Assembly: GCA_032717465.1 (NCBI GenBank)
Contig: CM064690.1
Span: 11,564,093-11,628,092 of the forward strand
Direction: 5' to 3'
DNA from: Coenobita brevimanus
Taxonomy: Eukaryota > Arthropoda > Malacostraca > Decapoda > Coenobitidae
DNA length: 64,000 bases
The position numbers and the translations under genes are program-made. Of the stretch, positions 42,807 to 55,505 are shown one piece after another (the first letter of the stretch is position 1; every line of letters begins with the position of its first letter). The notes beneath the pieces are model-generated. The model was not told where the DNA came from. It searched no databases and saw only the letters and a list, made by a program, of their open reading frames with translations.

Positions 42807-45593
42807 TTAAGCTTGACCAAACTCACACTTAGATAAATTAGCTACAAGATTAGCATGAACCAAACGCTCAAGAAATTTACTGACATGGCATAGGTGATCT
42901 TTCCAGTTGTCACTGAAGATTAATACATCATCAATATAAACAACACACCCTGCCAAACCCTCTGTTACAACATTCATGAGCTTCTGAAAAGTGGCTGGTG
43001 CATTCTTCATACCATATGGCATTACGGAACATGCAAAAGTCTTTCCTAGTGTTACAAAACATGAGATCTCCCTAGCACGTTCAGTCATAGGTACTTGCCA
43101 GTATCCCTTTAACAAATCAAACTTACTTATGTACCTAGCCTTTCCGATCTTGTCTATGCAATCTTCCACGCGAGGGAGAGGGTAAGTGTCTGTTTTGGTT
43201 ATCTGATTAACACGTCTGTAGTCAATGCAAAACCGCTGTGACCCCCCTGGCTTAGGGACTAGAGTGACAGGAGAACTCCACTCGCTCTGACAGGGCTCAA
43301 TCATCTTGTGGTCCAACAGGTAGCCAAGCTCCTTCTGGATGAGAGGAACTTTCACTGGGTTCACACGGTAAGGAGGCAGTTTAATTGGCTTTGCGTCTCC
43401 AACATCGACATCATGCATCAACACAGTAGTTCTTCCTGGAGTGGCACGGAACACTTGCGGGTACTCCTGCAGTAATGCCGAAAACTCCTGCCTTTCCTCG
43501 GGAGGTAGATGAGAAAGCTTAGTCTGGAGATCATTCATGATATCAGGATTCTTCCCCAAACTATCACTCAGGCTCATACGGCATGGGAGAGCTTCACTTG
43601 CAGACTCGGGTGGAACAGCTACAGTGCAGACTGGATTATTTTCGTCCCGCCTGTGATATAACTTTAGCATGTTGATGTGACATAGCTGCTTGTTCTTTCT
43701 ACGATCTGGTGTGACGATGACATCACTGAGTTTCTTCTTCACGAAATAAGGACCACTAAACTTGGCTTGAAGAGGTTGCCCATGCACCGGTAGCAGAATC
43801 AAAACCTGATCTCCTGGCTGAAAGTGGCGTAACCCGGACTTCTTATCATACCAAGTCTTCATCCTCTCCTGAGCAGCTCCTAAATTCTCTCTCGCCAGCT
43901 GTAAAGCAGTGGACAGCCGTTCTTTGAACTTCATCACATACTCCAGCAGGTTGACGTCATCTTCCTCCGACAGCCAGCATTCCTTGAGTAGCTTAAGGGG
44001 TCCTCTTACTTCATGGCCAAACAGTAGTTCAAAGGGTGAGAAGCCCAGTGATTCATTTGGAGATTCTCTTGCGGTAAATACAACGAATGGAAGACCTTTA
44101 TCCCATTCTTTCTGATGTTCCAAACAGTATTTCTTGAGCATCGATTTGAGTGTTTGATGATATCTCTCCAACACTCCTTGGGTCTGGGGATGGTAAGCTG
44201 AAGACGTGATCTGGGTGATGCCCAACTCTTTCAGAGACTGCTTGAAAACATTTGACATGAAATTACTTCCCCGGTCTGACTGTACCTCCTTGGGCAGACC
44301 AAACTTTGTGAAGCACCCTAGCATTTCCTTAACCACGTTCTTTGCTGAGATATTTCTAAGTGGAATGGCTTCAGGATAACGAGTAGCCATATCAATCAGG
44401 GTCAACACATAAGAAAATCGTGAAGAAGTCTTAGGAAGAGGGCCCACAATATCCACCAACACATGGGTGAAAGGCGCCTCAAAAGGAGGAATGGGAACTA
44501 GAGGTGCAACCTTTTCGGTCTGATTACACTTCCCCACAACTTGACAGGTGTGACAAGACTTACAATACCAGGAAACATCCCTGAAGATACCTGGCCAGTA
44601 GAAGTGTTTCAAAATGCGTGCCACAGTCTTCCTCACTCCAAGGTGTCCTGCCAAACTGGAATCATGAGCCACTCTAATGATATCCTGCCTACAAACACGA
44701 GGGATGACAACTTGATGTACAACCTCCCATTCACAGTCAGCTGATGCTGTTGGGGGTCTCCACTTCCTCATAAGTACTCCTGACTTTACATAATAACAAG
44801 TAGAAGCACCAGCTGACTCTTCTTCACTGTAAGCAGAGTTAGCTAGACCTTTCAACTCAGGGTCAGCAACCTGCAACTCAACCAACTCTTGACGAGACAA
44901 ATTATCAACACTACGGGGTACTGCCTCATCTGGTGAGTGGTCCAAATTAGCAAGAAAAGTGTCAGCTAGGATAACATCATCATCAGCATTATCCTCTAAA
45001 TCACCAGTAACTTTAGACTTAGCCCTAGTGACAGCACATGCAGGGAACACAGCAGGGACATCATAATCCTGGGACGCAGCCACTGGCTTACTAGACAACT
45101 GAGGAGCTGGACACACTTGACTTCCACCAATATAATTTCCAAGTAAGAAAGTTACACCTGACATTGGGAGTGTCTCAACGAACCCAACCATGACGGAACC
45201 ATTAGCAAAACCAGACTCTAAATTCACTCTGCACAGAGGGGCAGAGAAGTAATTCCCTACACCTTGTACTATTACAGTTTCATCAGAGGAATTAACATTA
45301 GAGCCTAAAACACTGGTCACCATAAGGGATTGGCAAGCACCTGTAGCACGATATATTTGAACTGATTTCCTGTCATTACTGTCCAGAGGACTGACAAAAC
45401 CATCAGACAGGAAATTAGCACATGAACTCTTGAGAGTGTCACCCACGTTACTGCTCAAAAGAGGAGCTCCATCGTGAGAATTTAAGTTACCCCTCAAAGC
45501 AGGTTCAATTAACTCAGTTAAAGAATTCTGGGAACTCTCAAGGGTGGACACTAGACCAACTGACTGAATATTTAAAGACTCCTTTTTGTTCAT
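42807..45593 (-). pseudogene. Pol of Gypsy copy A: protease, integrase, reverse transcriptase
   Basis: 928 open codons. Aspartic protease region near residues 80-160, where the active-site triad reads ATGA instead of the DTGA seen in copy B, so the catalytic Asp is lost. Integrase zinc finger ('AHDSSLAGHLGVRKT' and 'CKSCHTCQ'), catalytic Asp in 'VDIVGPLP', Asp in 'QSDRGSNFMS' and Glu in 'VLERYHQTLK', followed by the GPY/F module ('FSGPYFVKKK'). RT comes only after integrase: 'WSSPVTLVPKPGGSQRFCID', 'FDLLKGYWQVPM', 'MPYGMKNAPATF', 'VVYIDDVLIFSDNW'. A one-base insertion ends the frame at 42809. Both domain order and motifs match copy B. Confidence 0.93.
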
Positions 45594-46681
45594 ATCACGC
45601 TGTCTCCTGAAACATTTCTCCGTAGTATGACCAAGCTTACTTCAATAAGTACATTTACTTTTCTGAAATCTAGAGGTGAAGCTGGTATTTTCTTCCTGAG
45701 AAACATCATCTTTATTCTATTTCCTGTTACCTGTACTCTGAGTAGAGGCAACGTACTTACTCTCAGCTTTCCCTTTTTCTTTAGAATATCTCTTGTGAGT
45801 GAGAACATATTCATCAGCTAGAACTGCAGCATCAGACAAATTATCTATTCTTCTCTCATCAAGATATAGACTTACATCTTTATAAATACACCTCTTGAAG
45901 TCCTCCAGCAAAATCATCTGCTTAAATTTACCAAAATCAGAATCCACATTCTTAGAATTTAACCACTGCTCTAACAGATCTTCTTTGATTTTTACATACT
46001 CAATATGGGATTGGTTATCTTGCTTGTAAGTTGTCCTAAATTTTACTCTATAAGCTTCAGGAACAAGCTCATAGGCCTTAAGAATCAAGCTCTTAACTAC
46101 ATCATAATTATCAGATTGATCCTGAGGCAAAGATGCATAAGTTACTTGAGCTTTACCAGTGAGAACAGTTTGAAGGAGTACTGGCCAATACTTTTTAGGC
46201 CAAGTAAAACCTGTAGCTACCCTCTCAAACAACTGAAAATACTTTGTTAAATCAGATTCATTAAAAAGAGGGACAAGTTTAACATTTTTAGCCACATCAG
46301 AATCATCAGAGCTAGATGATCCAGTTCCACCTTGTTTCATGCGATACTCATGGTCTGCCTGAATCCTGGCAAGTTCAACTTGTGCCTCAGGCTCCTTAGC
46401 ACGAGACTCCGCCTCCTTAGCATGAGCCCCCTGCAGGGCTAGCTGTAACTTAGCTAATTCATCTGCGTTTGCTTATTTGGAGGAGTTACATTAAACAAGC
46501 TTTTATTAATCATGTCAACAATTTGATCTTTAGAATGATGAGAGCGAACAGCAATTCCCAATTGTTGAGCAATAAGCTTAAGTTCATTCTTTGTTCTGTT
46601 TTCTACATCACACACTGTTTCCACATTTGACAAAAAATCTTTGGCTTCATCAAGTGTAGTAATAGTAGACATCATGAATAA
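45594..46681 (-). pseudogene. Gag of Gypsy copy A
   Basis: 46702-46454 holds the N-terminus ('TITTLDEAKDFLSNVETVC'). A frameshift or deletion near 46450 shortens the coiled middle. 46340-45717 holds the SCAN-like capsid ('YFQLFERVATGFTWPKKYWP', 'YRVKFRTTYKQDNQSHIEY', 'FKQMILLEDFKRCIYKDVSL'). Two nonsense codons follow in frame: one after 'TGNRK' and one replacing the second Cys of the zinc knuckle. The frame then continues into pol. Confidence 0.88.
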
Positions 46682-46756
46682 GTAACAGTCACAAAATATC
46701 AAGCAATATCCTTATGATAATATCCTGAATATCCTGATATGAGGTCGCCAAATTTA

Positions 46757-47536
46757 TGTTACGGAACAGCGAAAGATAATGTACACTTTAAGTGAGAATA
46801 CTAAAAATCACTACTGTCCCGTAAAGTTCCAGGTTCAAAACAAAAGAGTTAGATAAAATTACAAGTTAAAGTTTAATGCTCAAACCAACAACAAAACATT
46901 CAGGACTCATAAGGATAATGTAATGGCAAAAAACAGGTTAAATATATGGTTAACTGCAATAGCCTCTATTAACACGAAATTAGCAGGAGTAAATTCACCT
47001 AAGTCAGCCCTAATAAAATGAAAATACACTGAGTAATGCTCAGTTAATGCAAGATAAACTATTACAGATACAAAATGTTATTAATGATGGCTGACAACAT
47101 GAATTAGAAAAACTCACTAGGCCTACAAATCAACACCTTACGCTACACAGTACAAGAAAAAGTGCAATAACAGTTATATTCAAATTACACACAGCTGCTA
47201 GATGGCTGGAGACTTCCTGAGCACTCGCAATAATAACTGTACAGGGGAGGACAGAGATGTGAACATAATGAGGAGCAGATCTAAGTGGCAATTAATGTAG
47301 AGCCTGAGCTCATTATGTAGGGGCCGGCAGAGCTTGATACAACTTGCAAGAAGGACGCGCAAATGAAGCCATGGGGACAAAGAGTTGACAATCCCGCTCT
47401 GAACAACAGAAAGAACGACTTACTCTACTATAACGGTAGAAGGGCGGAGTGAGGTAGAACACGCTCGTTATCAAACAGGCAGCACACTGCACGTTAAAAT
47501 TACACAAAGGATGATGAAATCATAGGCTATGTAACT
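46757..47536 (-). repeat. 5' LTR of Gypsy copy A (780 bp)
   Basis: Matches the copy B LTRs over the whole length. It begins AGTTACATAG where copy B has TGTTACATAG, so the terminal TG is damaged, and ends CCGTAACA. The internal region starts TAAATTTGGCGACC, with a TGG-type primer-binding site. Confidence 0.9.
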
Positions 47537-48249
<713 letters not shown>

Positions 48250-48657
48250 CACACACACATATATCTTATCAACCGTTTGAGTGTCCACTCCAGGACCGGC
48301 CTATCCCTACCGAAGCGGGGACGATACAGCCAATGTGCTGTATCTTTACCAAGTGGCTTAGGTTGTCTGGTAGAGATTGTATGTAAGATGAGAAGCGCTT
48401 GTAAGTGCAATTGTAGTGTTGTAGTGGCTTTGGATATGTGTGTGTAGTCTGTGAACCAAGTGTAATCGGCCCACGCGAGCCGACTGGGTGCAAGCATACT
48501 TTATAGTATGCGACACTGGTTCAACCACAGCACCCCTGATGTCAGCCAAGCAGTACGTGGCCAGAAGAACGCTCCCAAAGTTTATTACCCCGGCAGGCCG
48601 CGAACCCTCGTTCTTTAGTGTACGAAAACGCACACTTTACCAATGTACCACAGAGGC
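48250..48657 (-). mobile_element. tRNA-derived SINE (family 3)
   Basis: The minus-strand head is a clear tRNA-like module: GCCTCTGTGGTACATTGG (A-box) and GAGGGTTCGCGGCC (B-box), 48657 to about 48590. A body of about 300 bases follows and ends in a (GT)n tail (48243-48265) that touches the family 2 copy. It starts directly at an (AT)n tract (48661-48732). Confidence 0.6.
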
Positions 48658-48658
48658 T

Positions 48659-48660
<2 letters not shown>

Positions 48661-48732
<72 letters not shown>
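48661..48732. repeat. (AT)n microsatellite
   Basis: About 36 AT units. Confidence 0.97.
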
Positions 48733-48736
<4 letters not shown>

Positions 48737-51072
48737 CTCTGGGAAGTAACTGTTTGGGAGATGCAGAAAGAACTGTGCCTTTATATCTGATGAATGCTAA
48801 AAGCACGCCTGGTTCACTAAGAACCATAGTTATTCCCTGGAAGAAAATAGCTTTGTTGTCACAGTGGCGCCAGTTGTTTAAATGGAACAACTGAAGAATT
48901 AACCCCATAATAGGATAAGAATTAAGCAGATATATGGAGAAGTTGTTCACAGGGGAGACGCAACAGATTCGGGGGCCCTACTTGGACCCTCTTGGACTTC
49001 AAGAGGATCCACGTACGACCGAAACTGTCGTATTTCCTCAAGAAGCAATCTTACCAGATGTAGGTGTAATTCTTCTAACTGCCAGTATGGGTGACTAACG
49101 CCAAAAGACATGTCATCAGCCCATAAAGTTTCAAGGAATCTATTATTCTATTCATAAATGAAGTTGCAAAGATGTCGCTGCCTCCGTAGTTTGCAGATTC
49201 CTACCCCAATAACTCGACAGGGATGACAGATTTCATCTGTATTTAATTCAGATAAAACTTACCCTGGTAATGGAGCAAGCGTAAAAAATCGTTGTTGCTA
49301 ACATTGTCTGCTCTTTAAGTTAACAGGAAATATACGAGGCGGACACGCCGAAACTTTATCTAGGGACGCAATTGAGGTTTGAAAGAGCTCACATACACTA
49401 TAGTTCAAACGAGTACCAGCATCGATGCAGACGCCAATGACAGGAAAGCGGACAAGCATTTCTACGTGACATTGAGTTAGCTGCAGGTTATCAAAAGTAC
49501 CTCCAGGCATTTCTATCTCTGTAATAACGACATAACTTGCCATGAACAATGCACCATAATTCCTTCTTTCTTTACTCTTATCATAATTTGGCTCCAACAG
49601 AACTCTGATATGTTTTCTAGTGTGATTAGAAATGAGAATTTGTTTTTCCAAGTCAGACAAGTTTTCTTAAAGCTGTCGCAGAAAAAATTTTCCTGCATTC
49701 ATTCTTTAAATCAGATATAGTTAATAAATATATTCTTCACAGAAAAACAGAAAAAAAAAAAAATGATAAGACTGCACTAAGAATTATGTAAATAATCTTT
49801 GTGTCAGTCATTGTGTTTATTTTCTAATTGTTCTCTCAGAAGTCACGCCAATTTGCTGAATAACGATCTTCCTCTTACACACGAACTTTGGTCCCCCTTT
49901 CTTTGGTACCATGTTGACTGTCTCATAATTTGTCTATATTGTCTTGGAGTAGATGCTTTGAACTCTCACCCCTTGCTGCTGCATTAAAGATATCATCAGT
50001 GCTCCGAAGTACATTATCATATATTATACTCCTTGTTGCAGATGTGGGAAGGTATATAGATACTTTTATCTACAAATCATCTTAAACTGTATTGCCCATT
50101 TTTTCCATCATACAATAAGCTGTTGAATTTACCCGTCTTGTTGCCTTACTAATCGGGTTGGTGCTGGAGAGGGGCGCCTACACTTGTAGCAATGGCATAG
50201 CTGGAAGACTGCGCTTCATGGCTATGTAAACGCCCCTCAGCTGCCTCCCAATCCCTTGAAACGGGGGTGGCGGACTTAAGAAGGGGGCAGTTTCAGCAAG
50301 CAGTCTACTGGGTTCACATTCAAATGAAGTTGTGGCTCCAGCAACAACTACTGTTCATGTCAAAAATATATCAGTCACTATGTATTAAGATCACTTAACA
50401 CCTTCATTCCGATGACATGCATTTCGTTATAGTTTTGCTATTGTCATCCGATGTCATTCAGTGTGGGAGAGACGTGGAACTGGAGGAGTTAGATACAGCC
50501 TTTTTTAGCCATTGATGCGAGAGATCCTTCCAGTGTTGAATAAAGTCGTCTAAACGGAACAAGAATAAACTGTAAAAAAGAAGTCGCTATATTAACCGGG
50601 CAACATTGTACCTGGTTACGAATATAGGTCAGTCTCACGTTTTTTCAGTTATTTCTCGTCTTTTAACAATAAGAGAATTGAATCACTAGGGATGAAATAT
50701 TCCCCAACAGCCAAGAAACTACATCCCCCCGACACTCCTGACCGTCATCTACATTGTTTTACTAAGGATATCACCGTCATAACTGCTGAGGTATTGTTGC
50801 AGGAAGCCTCTCATTTTATATAGGAAAAAATAAAAAATCTGCTAACATGCGCAAGTCTCTTATAAACTTAGAATCATCTTGTTAACGAAGCTTATGATGG
50901 TTGGTATAAGCCACGATGTCAATTTATTTACCATAAAGTCTCTCCTTGGAAAATATGCTGAGCAGTTATGATGGACTGATGGAACCGACAACACTCTCAC
51001 GCTTACCCAGCAGACGCATTGTGTGTTGACTTGAATCGTATAAACATTTGCAGAGACAGGGGGTTCTCTTAA
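48733..51072. other. no assignable gene; one unassigned open frame
   Basis: Minus frame 49660-49298 (120 codons, 'YGALFMASYVVITEIEMPGG', 'FPVIGVCIDAGTRLNYS') is open and of protein-like composition. A second reading at 49698-49513 may be its decayed upstream part. I do not recognise either; a transposon relic is likely. The rest is AT-rich. Confidence 0.35.
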
Positions 51073-51147
51073 AAGTGTCGGTGGAGTAATGGCTAGCACA
51101 TCCAGCCCGAAGCTGGAAAAAACGCGAGCTCGATTCTCGGGGCGGAA
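51073..51147 (+). other. tRNA-like sequence (tRNA pseudogene or SINE head)
   Basis: TGGAGTAATGGCTAGCACA resembles a D-arm/A-box, TCCAG-CCCGAAG-CTGGA is a perfect 5-bp anticodon stem with a 7-base loop (anticodon position CGA), and GCGAGCTCGATTCTCGG resembles a T-arm with one mismatch. I could not close a 7-bp acceptor stem and the long Ser-type variable arm is absent, so a functional tRNA is unlikely. Confidence 0.4.
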
Positions 51148-52320
51148 AATTTTTGAACAGTTTATACGCTGTTTCAGTTCATTTTAATGTACAAGTGGGT
51201 ATCTGCTTGTAACTTCGATCGTTGAGTGTCATACTCTTAGGAAATGTTGTGAAGGTATAAACTGTTTGCACTGACGTCCCTCTAGCAATTGTTTGGCAGA
51301 GATCTTGCCCCTTCTCCGCTGGTCCTCGTTTCATGTCAAGGATGCTTTCCAGAATATTAGCTGAAACTTTTTTTTGTACATTTAAGGGAATTTTTTTCAT
51401 TAGTATGGGCTCAATAGCGTTAAATAAATTAAACAGAAAAGAAATGAAGAACTTGTGAAAAAAAAAAAAAAAATCACGGGGACTTCCTGTAATGCTTATA
51501 TTCTCAGTTATTGTGGCTTCATCGACATTATATGCAGGTATTTACGACTCTGGCTCCTTCTCCTCCAGTTTACTTATGCAGATTTAATCCTTGCAACTCG
51601 CGGTGGTCTTTTCTGTTTTATTCTTGCTACTCCTGATGCAATGATTCAGCGTAGGAGACATTTTTTGATCTGAAGGACGTCTATTATTTTTCGTTGCTAC
51701 CTCCATATTATACTGTACAAGTCTGGCAGGACGTCTGGCAGTGAAGAAAGTAGCAAAGAATATATGTAACCTCTTCAAATACAGAATTCTCCTGTATGCT
51801 GAATATGGCTGTGAAAAGATAAAAAGAGTAGAATATAAAAAAAAGACGTCTTCATACTCAAGAGGATTAACCATTTCAACTGAAGTACGTCACATTAATT
51901 TTACTGCTGGTATCTCCCGAGAATCTGATTCAATTTCGGACAGATTTACCGATTTGGAGGTGAGATACAAAAGTCGTTGTGAATCCCGTCACACTAGACA
52001 TTTTATCCGTCTGTCTGTTTATAGCCAGACGCTTTAAGCCCAGAAGGGGTGGCAATAAACAATCGCCCTCATATCAATAAACCCTTCTCTGTCGGGCTAC
52101 CCGTCTCCAAATCACAAGCCCATCACCCGCTTTCCTCTTCACCCCATCTCACCATCTCCTCGGTCTTCTCCTCCCTCCATCTCACTCACATACACAATGA
52201 ACTGTCAAATATCTGCGAATGAACCATTAAGAAACGTCCTCGGGCTCAAAGGATTAACCGCACAATGACACATTCCACCATTTTTTGATCTATCACTTCC
52301 CTTTACTCCATCTTTTCACT
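51148..52320. other. no feature seen
   Basis: Short frames on both strands only; poly(A) run near 51459-51472. Confidence 0.4.
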
Positions 52321-52621
52321 CCTGCAACCTCCTCTTCCTCTTCATCATCATCATCATCATTTCATCTATCATTTGCCTGTTTCCATCCCTCCAGTCCTGC
52401 AGCCTTTAGTTCCCCAACATCATCATCACTCCATCATTATCTCCTCATCAATCACATCTAGTCATCGTCATCATCATCATCACTCTCCTGTCCTCTCACT
52501 CCTCAGAGTATCCTCGCACAGACGTTCAAGCATCCTCACACTTGGACATATATACACTCTTGGCCCCGCTCTGCCCACTTCTGTCTCCATTAGGCCTAAT
52601 GCCCTCTCCCTTCCCTTTTTC

Positions 52622-52665
<44 letters not shown>

Positions 52666-52670
52666 ACACC

Positions 52671-52767
<97 letters not shown>

Positions 52768-52790
52768 ATTACATATAGTCTCTCTCAGTT
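52321..52790. repeat. pyrimidine-rich tract with (ATC)n, (CT)n and (CA)n
   Basis: CATCAT units near 52340-52490, (CT)n at 52625-52661, (CA)n at 52677-52768. Long frames here are repeat artefacts. Confidence 0.9.
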
Positions 52791-53197
52791 CCTTGGTGCC
52801 ACTAGATGTAAATAAGGCCACTGTGGAAATGCCATGAATCCAGGCTTTATAGTGGAATAAACCTTAAGACCGAGCAAGGTGGTAGCCAGATGGAATATAT
52901 CGTACAGGTATCACTACGACGCTCATGTGTACCTAATTACGGAACCAAACATGTAAGAAAAAAATACCATAAAGGTTTCTAAATGGGGTCGCTCTAGAGA
53001 TATATCGGAGATGTGGGAAATATTACCTCGTTCAATCCGAGTACGTATTTTTTCCTTTTTTTCTGTTCCTGAGTGACTTTAATCAGTTTAAAAGACTTCC
53101 CTGACAGGAAAAGGAAGGATGAACTCAGCATCTGACCCTTGTAGTTAGAAAACTCTATCCAAAGCTGAATAAAGCAGTACGTATCAGGGATAAGGGA

Positions 53198-53199
<2 letters not shown>
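52791..53199. other. no feature seen
   Basis: No gene or repeat recognised. Confidence 0.4.

Positions 53200-53284
<85 letters not shown>
53200..53284. repeat. (TG)n microsatellite
   Basis: About 42 TG units with one CG interruption near the end. Confidence 0.97.
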
Positions 53285-53289
<5 letters not shown>

Positions 53290-54260
53290 GCTATAAAAGG
53301 TGTACTCAGAATGATAACTAAGCTAAACAAGGTACTTTCTCCCTCATACCGCACCTAGTACACATCCCAAAGTCCAGTTCCCCAACGCTTTAAATTTTAG
53401 TAGCCCATTTCAGCTCAGCAGTACATATATTTAAATATCATGGCGTGCTGTACCACATCCTGTTACTTCACCTCACGCCTCGCCCAAATCAAACTACATT
53501 ATCTTTTCACCTCGCATTTTTCTAGTTGACGGCACCCTATATACCTCACACAGATCCCACCCCATAACTCATCCACTCACACCTTACTCTACATTTCATC
53601 TACTTCTTTCACCCGATCCCTTCTTTCCCTTCATTCCCGGATAAACCATCACTCTAATTCTTACACCTTTTTATATCACACCCCACGCACCTCTGCATCA
53701 CCCTACATCTAACCCACACATCACGATCACAACCCTCACCCGCTCATCTCATCTCATTATACCACATATCACCATGACCTCACCTTACTCCTCGTAATAC
53801 CACACGTCCCACCCACGCCTCACATCTTCAAATTAAAATTCCTACCCATAAATTTTCACCCACACCAACATATCACCCACACAGCTCATCTCACAACCAA
53901 ACTTTCCATCCACACATTTCCACCTTCACCCAAACCTCTAACTAACCTACCACCCACACCTCATTCCTTCAAACCAAACTTCCCACCCAACACCATCCAT
54001 CAACAACCACACATCACCCACACTTTTCACTCCACATCCAATCCTCCTTTCTTAACTCCAAATACACCACACACCACCCTCTCCCAAATGCGACCACACA
54101 TCACCCTGTTCATCGCAAGTATCAATCTCCATCCGCCTGCATCCTGTAACACCTCCCAACCATAACTTTCAGACCAGACCTATATCTCAACCCCACTCAC
54201 ACCCAAACTTATCTCACCCTCACACCCACTAACCACCTCACAAACACGGCCACATAGCAC
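53285..54260. repeat. G-depleted AC/CT-rich low-complexity stretch
   Basis: About 900 bases in which G is rare on the plus strand and CACC, ACCC, CATC words recur without fixed period (for example CACACCTCA, CCACCCACAC). Non-coding; probably an expanded and decayed simple repeat. Confidence 0.7.
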
Positions 54261-55184
54261 AGTATTCATGCGAGGTATTAATCTCAATCTGTTGTATCTG
54301 TGTAACACGTCCCCTCGGCTATGTCTTATCGCCTCTCTCCCTCATTTTCTTCTGTTATCTGGCCTCCACCGCCACCCCCATACAGCTTAGTTCTCCTCTG
54401 CTGAATGTATCTGGAAGAAATATGAGGTTATGTTAACAGTTCCGTTGTATTTTATGGTGTGGTGTGGCAATATGAAGAAAGTCACAGTAGAGTATGGTTC
54501 GATATGCCCGCATTCTATGCGGAACAAAAGATTTCGTAACACCTCTTCGTTAGTGATTAATTTTGCCCTTTGCAGCCTAAAGGTTTCATGTTATCTATAG
54601 TTTCAGTATCGGGACACATTGTATAAATAACATACGAGAGGGTACCAAAAGGTACTGTGCAGAATAAATAGTGAAGAAAGAGACGTTACGAAATCCCCAA
54701 AGTTGTTTAGAACACGACCAATGGTGTTGTATATCAGTGTGCTACTTGGTTGTGTATGACGTGATAGTCTGAGGTTTGCAGCGTGAGGTGCGACATTTCA
54801 TACTATGGCAATGGGTGGTGTGGTATGATGCGTGGTGGGGCATTGTGTGTGGGGTGGTAGTATGTGCTGTGTGGTGTTTTTTTTTTTTTTTCCTACTGCT
54901 TGGTGACTTTTTTTTAACGTCTTGCATATTGTATATTCATTTATATCAATCACAGCACTTCACCCCAATACTTAGGAAACCTACAGACACGTTTCATTCT
55001 CATGTACAGTCTCTCCTCCCTCCTACCCTCAGGTCAGTGTTTACAGACAAGCTACAAGTTGCATGCAATACCTCTTGATTATTTTCTAAGTTATGGATGG
55101 ACTTTACAGAATGTCTCCTATAAATAGGTCCATCCAGAAGAGTATAAACAGAGTACTGTCACATTGTTCCAAACCTGAACCTGC
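54261..55184. other. no gene seen
   Basis: Contains a TG-rich stretch and a poly(T) run at 54878-54891. Nothing coding is supported. Confidence 0.4.
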
Positions 55185-55505
55185 TTGTTGATGCGGGGTG
55201 AGAGGGAAGGGGACTATATGAACGGCAACAAAAGCTCTGTTACCCCTCCTGCCTTTCTCTCCATACACTCGGAAAAGGAGTCTGGCACATCAGAAACAAA
55301 CGACCCTGATGAACCTGATCTGTGGCCAAATATTCATCGACGTCATTTGTTACGGATACATGGTCCTGATTGCCATAATCCATATAGAGAGAAACAGAAA
55401 GGCGGCCGGGGTTTTCTTGTGCCCCACGAGGTGCGATTCACTAAAGAGCGTTACATGACAGTGATACATTACTTGAGGCAAAATGGATACAAAGTGCAGT
55501 ACTGA
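55185..55505 (+). CDS. hypothetical protein frame (106 aa), unassigned
   Basis: Open from an ATG at 55185 to TGA after 'NGYKVQY'. An acidic Ser/Asp/Glu-rich N-terminal half ('ETNDPDEPDLWPNIH') leads into a basic C-terminal half ('RIHGPDCHNPYREKQKG', 'VRFTKERYMTVIHYLRQ'). Composition is protein-like and not repetitive, unlike most frames here. I recognise no domain. It could be a host exon, a transposon relic or chance; no splice evidence was found. Confidence 0.3.
   Translation: MLMRGEREGDYMNGNKSSVTPPAFLSIHSEKESGTSETNDPDEPDLWPNIHRRHLLRIHGPDCHNPYREKQKGGRGFLVPHEVRFTKERYMTVIHYLRQNGYKVQY

Larger units (their letters stand above)
42591..47536 (-). mobile_element. Gmr1-like Ty3/Gypsy element, copy A (5' LTR to RT, 3' truncated)
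   Basis: Minus-strand LTR retrotransposon with domain order Gag, protease, integrase, RT. Sequence matches copy B (56646-62962) from its 5' LTR to the start of RNase H, then stops near 42591 at GGACC; RNase H and the 3' LTR are missing. Gag and pol lie in the same frame, so the family uses one long Gag-Pol frame. Its outer end abuts a (TA)n tract. Confidence 0.92.
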
